The notes under the pieces were generated by a model. That model saw only the letters and a list, made by a program, of their open reading frames with translations, was not told where the DNA came from and made no database searches. A DNA stretch of 64,000 nucleotides, taken from assembly GCF_014202075.1 (NCBI RefSeq), contig NZ_JACHFZ010000005.1, positions 96,479 to 160,478 on the forward strand, in the 5' to 3' direction. Origin of the DNA: Brevundimonas basaltis. Its GTDB lineage: Bacteria > Pseudomonadota > Alphaproteobacteria > Caulobacterales > Caulobacteraceae. Position 1 is the first letter of the stretch. Each line of letters opens with the position of its first letter. Position numbers and translations under genes: made by a program. This document shows, in pieces, positions 62,579-64,000 of the stretch.

Positions 62579-63457
62579 TCAGTCCCGCGTCCGCGCGCGC
62601 GTGGCTTCATAGAGGGCGATGGCGGCGGCGTTCGACACATTGAGGCTCTCAAATCCCCCGGGCATGGGGATTTTCGCCATCACGTCGCAATGCTCGGCCA
62701 CCAGGCGGCGGACGCCGTCGCCCTCGGAGCCCATGACCAGGACGGTGGGCCGGCGGTCCAGGGCCTGCTCCAGCGTCAGCTCCGCCGCCCCGTCCAGCCC
62801 GACGGCCTGCCAGCCGAGGTCGGACAACCGCTCGAGCGCCCGGCTCAGATTGGTCACCCGGGCGCAGGGCAGGCGCTCGGTGGCGCCGGCCGAGGCCTTG
62901 GCCAGCGCCCCGGCCAGGGCGGGCGAATGCCGGTCCTGCACCACGACGCCCTTCGCGCCGAAGGCCAGGGCCGAGCGGAAGATGGCGCCGACGTTCTGGG
63001 GGTCGGTCAGCTGGTCGAGCATGACGATGACTCCGTCTGCGGGTTCGGTGAAGTCCTCAAGCGCCACGCCCTCGAGCGGCTGGACCTTGAAGGCGAGGCC
63101 CTGATGCACGGCGCCGGCCGGCAGCATGCGGGCCAGGGCCGTGCCGTCGACGATCTCGACCCGGTGGCCGTTCGGCGCGAGACCGTCGCGCTCGATCTCG
63201 GCGGCGCGGTCCGCGGTGGCCAACAGCCGCCCCATGCCCTTGCGGGCCGGATTGGCCAGGGCCGCGAGCACCGGATGACGGCCCCACAGCCAGTGGTCCG
63301 CGTCGACCTTGGGCTTGCGTTCGCGAGCCGGAGAATCGGCGCCGCCCCGCGCCGGCGGATTGGGCGTCCAGCCGCCGGTTTTCGGGGCCTCGGGACGATC
63401 CCGGAAGCCCGGCTTTTTACCGGTTTTCCGGTCGTTGCGTTCTCTGTTTGACGACAC
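62579..63457 (-). CDS. rlmB: 23S rRNA 2'-O-methyltransferase RlmB (SpoU family)
   Basis: This 292-residue SPOUT methyltransferase has a basic, disordered N-terminus (residues 1-50) and an L30e-like substrate-binding part (WLWGRHPVLAALANP). The catalytic SpoU motifs are MLDQLTDPQNVGAIFRSALAFGA, LVMGSEGDGVRRLVAEHCD and IPMPGGFESLNVSNAAAIALYE. RlmB methylates G2251 of 23S rRNA in the P loop. Related TrmH-family enzymes cannot be excluded entirely. Confidence 0.88.
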   Translation of the reverse strand: MSSNRERNDRKTGKKPGFRDRPEAPKTGGWTPNPPARGGADSPARERKPKVDADHWLWGRHPVLAALANPARKGMGRLLATADRAAEIERDGLAPNGHRVEIVDGTALARMLPAGAVHQGLAFKVQPLEGVALEDFTEPADGVIVMLDQLTDPQNVGAIFRSALAFGAKGVVVQDRHSPALAGALAKASAGATERLPCARVTNLSRALERLSDLGWQAVGLDGAAELTLEQALDRRPTVLVMGSEGDGVRRLVAEHCDVMAKIPMPGGFESLNVSNAAAIALYEATRARTRD

Positions 63458-63605
63458 TATAAGACGCCCTCCGATTTGGGGCCCAAGGGCATTCCGGTCA
63501 GGCGCTTCCTCTAAACCAGGGTTTGCCGGACTTCGAAGGCTTTTGTTCGGGAGCGGTTGTTTCGACCGCTTTCGGGCGTTCCGGATCGGTCTTCACATCG
63601 CGCGA

Positions 63606-63689
63606 GGGGGAATGTCCCGAGCGGCAAAGGGGGCGGACTGTAAATCCGCTGCGTAAGCTTCGCAGGTTCGAGTCCTGCTTCCCCCACCA
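63606..63689 (+). tRNA. tRNA-Tyr (GTA)
   Basis: This is an 84-nt class II tRNA with encoded CCA. The acceptor stem GGGGGAA pairs with TTCCCCC and the discriminator is A. The anticodon stem GCGGA/TCCGC has loop CTGTAAA, giving GTA. Confidence 0.98.
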
Positions 63690-63779
63690 CGCGCTGTCGA
63701 AGACCGGCGGAAACGGACCTCGAAAAGGCCGGTTGCTTAGGCCGTGTGTCCTGCGGGGCCGGGCCGACGCAGTCTCCGC

Positions 63780-63853
63780 GCGGGTATAGTACAATGGTAG
63801 TACAGCAGCCTTCCAAGCTGAATATGTCGGTTCGATTCCGTCTACCCGCTCCA
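63780..63853 (+). tRNA. tRNA-Gly (TCC)
   Basis: This is a 74-nt tRNA with encoded CCA. The acceptor stem GCGGGTA pairs with TACCCGC and the discriminator is T. The anticodon loop CTTCCAA gives TCC. Its position between tRNA-Tyr and tuf is a common bacterial arrangement. Confidence 0.97.
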
Positions 63854-63905
63854 GATTTCTATTGCTGACCCAATCGCCCCCTTCCGGGCCACAGGAGTTT
63901 TGGCC

Positions 63906-64000
63906 ATGGCCAAGGAAAAGTTCGAACGTAACAAGCCGCACTGCAACATCGGCACGATCGGTCACGTGGACCACGGCAAGACGACGCTGACGGCGGCGAT
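63906..64000 (+). CDS. tuf: elongation factor Tu (5' part, cut by the window edge)
   Basis: The first 31 codons are present and start [20 protein letters not shown]. The P-loop GHVDHGKT follows directly. EF-Tu delivers aminoacyl-tRNA to the ribosome. An ACAGGAG ribosome-binding site lies 11 bases upstream. The tRNA-Tyr/tRNA-Gly/tuf order suggests processing of the tRNAs from one transcript. Confidence 0.97.
   Translation, partial: MAKEKFERNKPHCNIGTIGHVDHGKTTLTAA

Overview
The window is a high-GC alphaproteobacterial chromosome segment, most likely from Caulobacterales and Brevundimonas/Caulobacter-like. The evidence is a SpmX-type stalk-pole muramidase gene with a sigma-54 promoter, a Caulobacter-type flagellin with its own sigma-54 promoter, a tRNA-His that encodes no G-1 and carries A73 (the alphaproteobacterial pattern), and small alphaproteobacterial families (DUF2948, UPF0262, DUF1489, DUF2200, DUF3008). 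There is no rRNA operon, CRISPR array or complete insertion sequence.

Layout. 1-6.4 kb: an aerobic respiration island on the minus strand. It encodes a subunit I-III fusion of cytochrome c oxidase, a subunit II with a C-terminal cytochrome c domain, a lipoprotein cytochrome c, a b561-type cytochrome and CtaG, with a convergent dihaem cytochrome c. 6.6-9.7 kb: a DUF2231 membrane protein, a sorbosone-dehydrogenase-like lipoprotein and a membrane protein with a degenerate archaemetzincin domain. 9.8-20.6 kb: housekeeping and cell-cycle genes, including tRNA-Ser, a NUDIX-like regulator, an HD hydrolase, a MoxR ATPase, flagellin, ExoD, isovaleryl-CoA dehydrogenase, SpmX, MgtE, tRNA-Leu and LipB. 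20.6-24.7 kb: a lone FliN-like protein, a low-complexity secreted protein, and a secreted subtilase divergent from an ECF sigma/anti-sigma pair. A mirror-symmetric promoter-like element lies between the subtilase and the sigma gene, and the same bipartite motif precedes a 55-codon gene after the anti-sigma gene. 24.9-26.9 kb: an orphan phage/GTA-type terminase large subunit that has absorbed two palindromic repeats in frame.

27-40 kb: membrane and secreted proteins, a BON-MscS channel, a soluble hybrid PAS histidine kinase, a phospholipase D, the propionyl-CoA carboxylase alpha subunit, an S41-like protein, MsrB and tRNA-Thr. 40-45 kb: a tightly packed core operon, murA-DUF2948-UPF0262-infA-maf-rng-yacG, followed by tRNA-Phe. 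45-47.3 kb: exbB-exbD-tonB. 47.4-51 kb: an M48 lipoprotein protease, tRNA-His, a Tam-like methyltransferase and a cyclic-nucleotide-domain patatin. 51-57.8 kb: a leucine/isovalerate degradation locus on the minus strand (mccB, methylglutaconyl-CoA hydratase, mccA, DUF1489). It is interrupted by two plus-strand genes and a large inverted repeat. Isovaleryl-CoA dehydrogenase, which feeds this pathway, lies 35 kb away at 15.7 kb. 58-64 kb: a MATE transporter, metG, a lipoprotein, TerC, RlmB, tRNA-Tyr, tRNA-Gly and the start of tuf.

How the genes work together. The oxidase genes plausibly form one branch of the terminal oxidase system with its own cytochrome c donors and CtaG copper-insertion factor. 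Isovaleryl-CoA dehydrogenase, MccAB and the hydratase carry leucine carbon towards HMG-CoA. PccA handles propionyl-CoA. ExbBD-TonB powers outer-membrane uptake. Flagellin and SpmX point to sigma-54-driven polar development. All identifications come from reading translations and motifs by eye; no database search was run.
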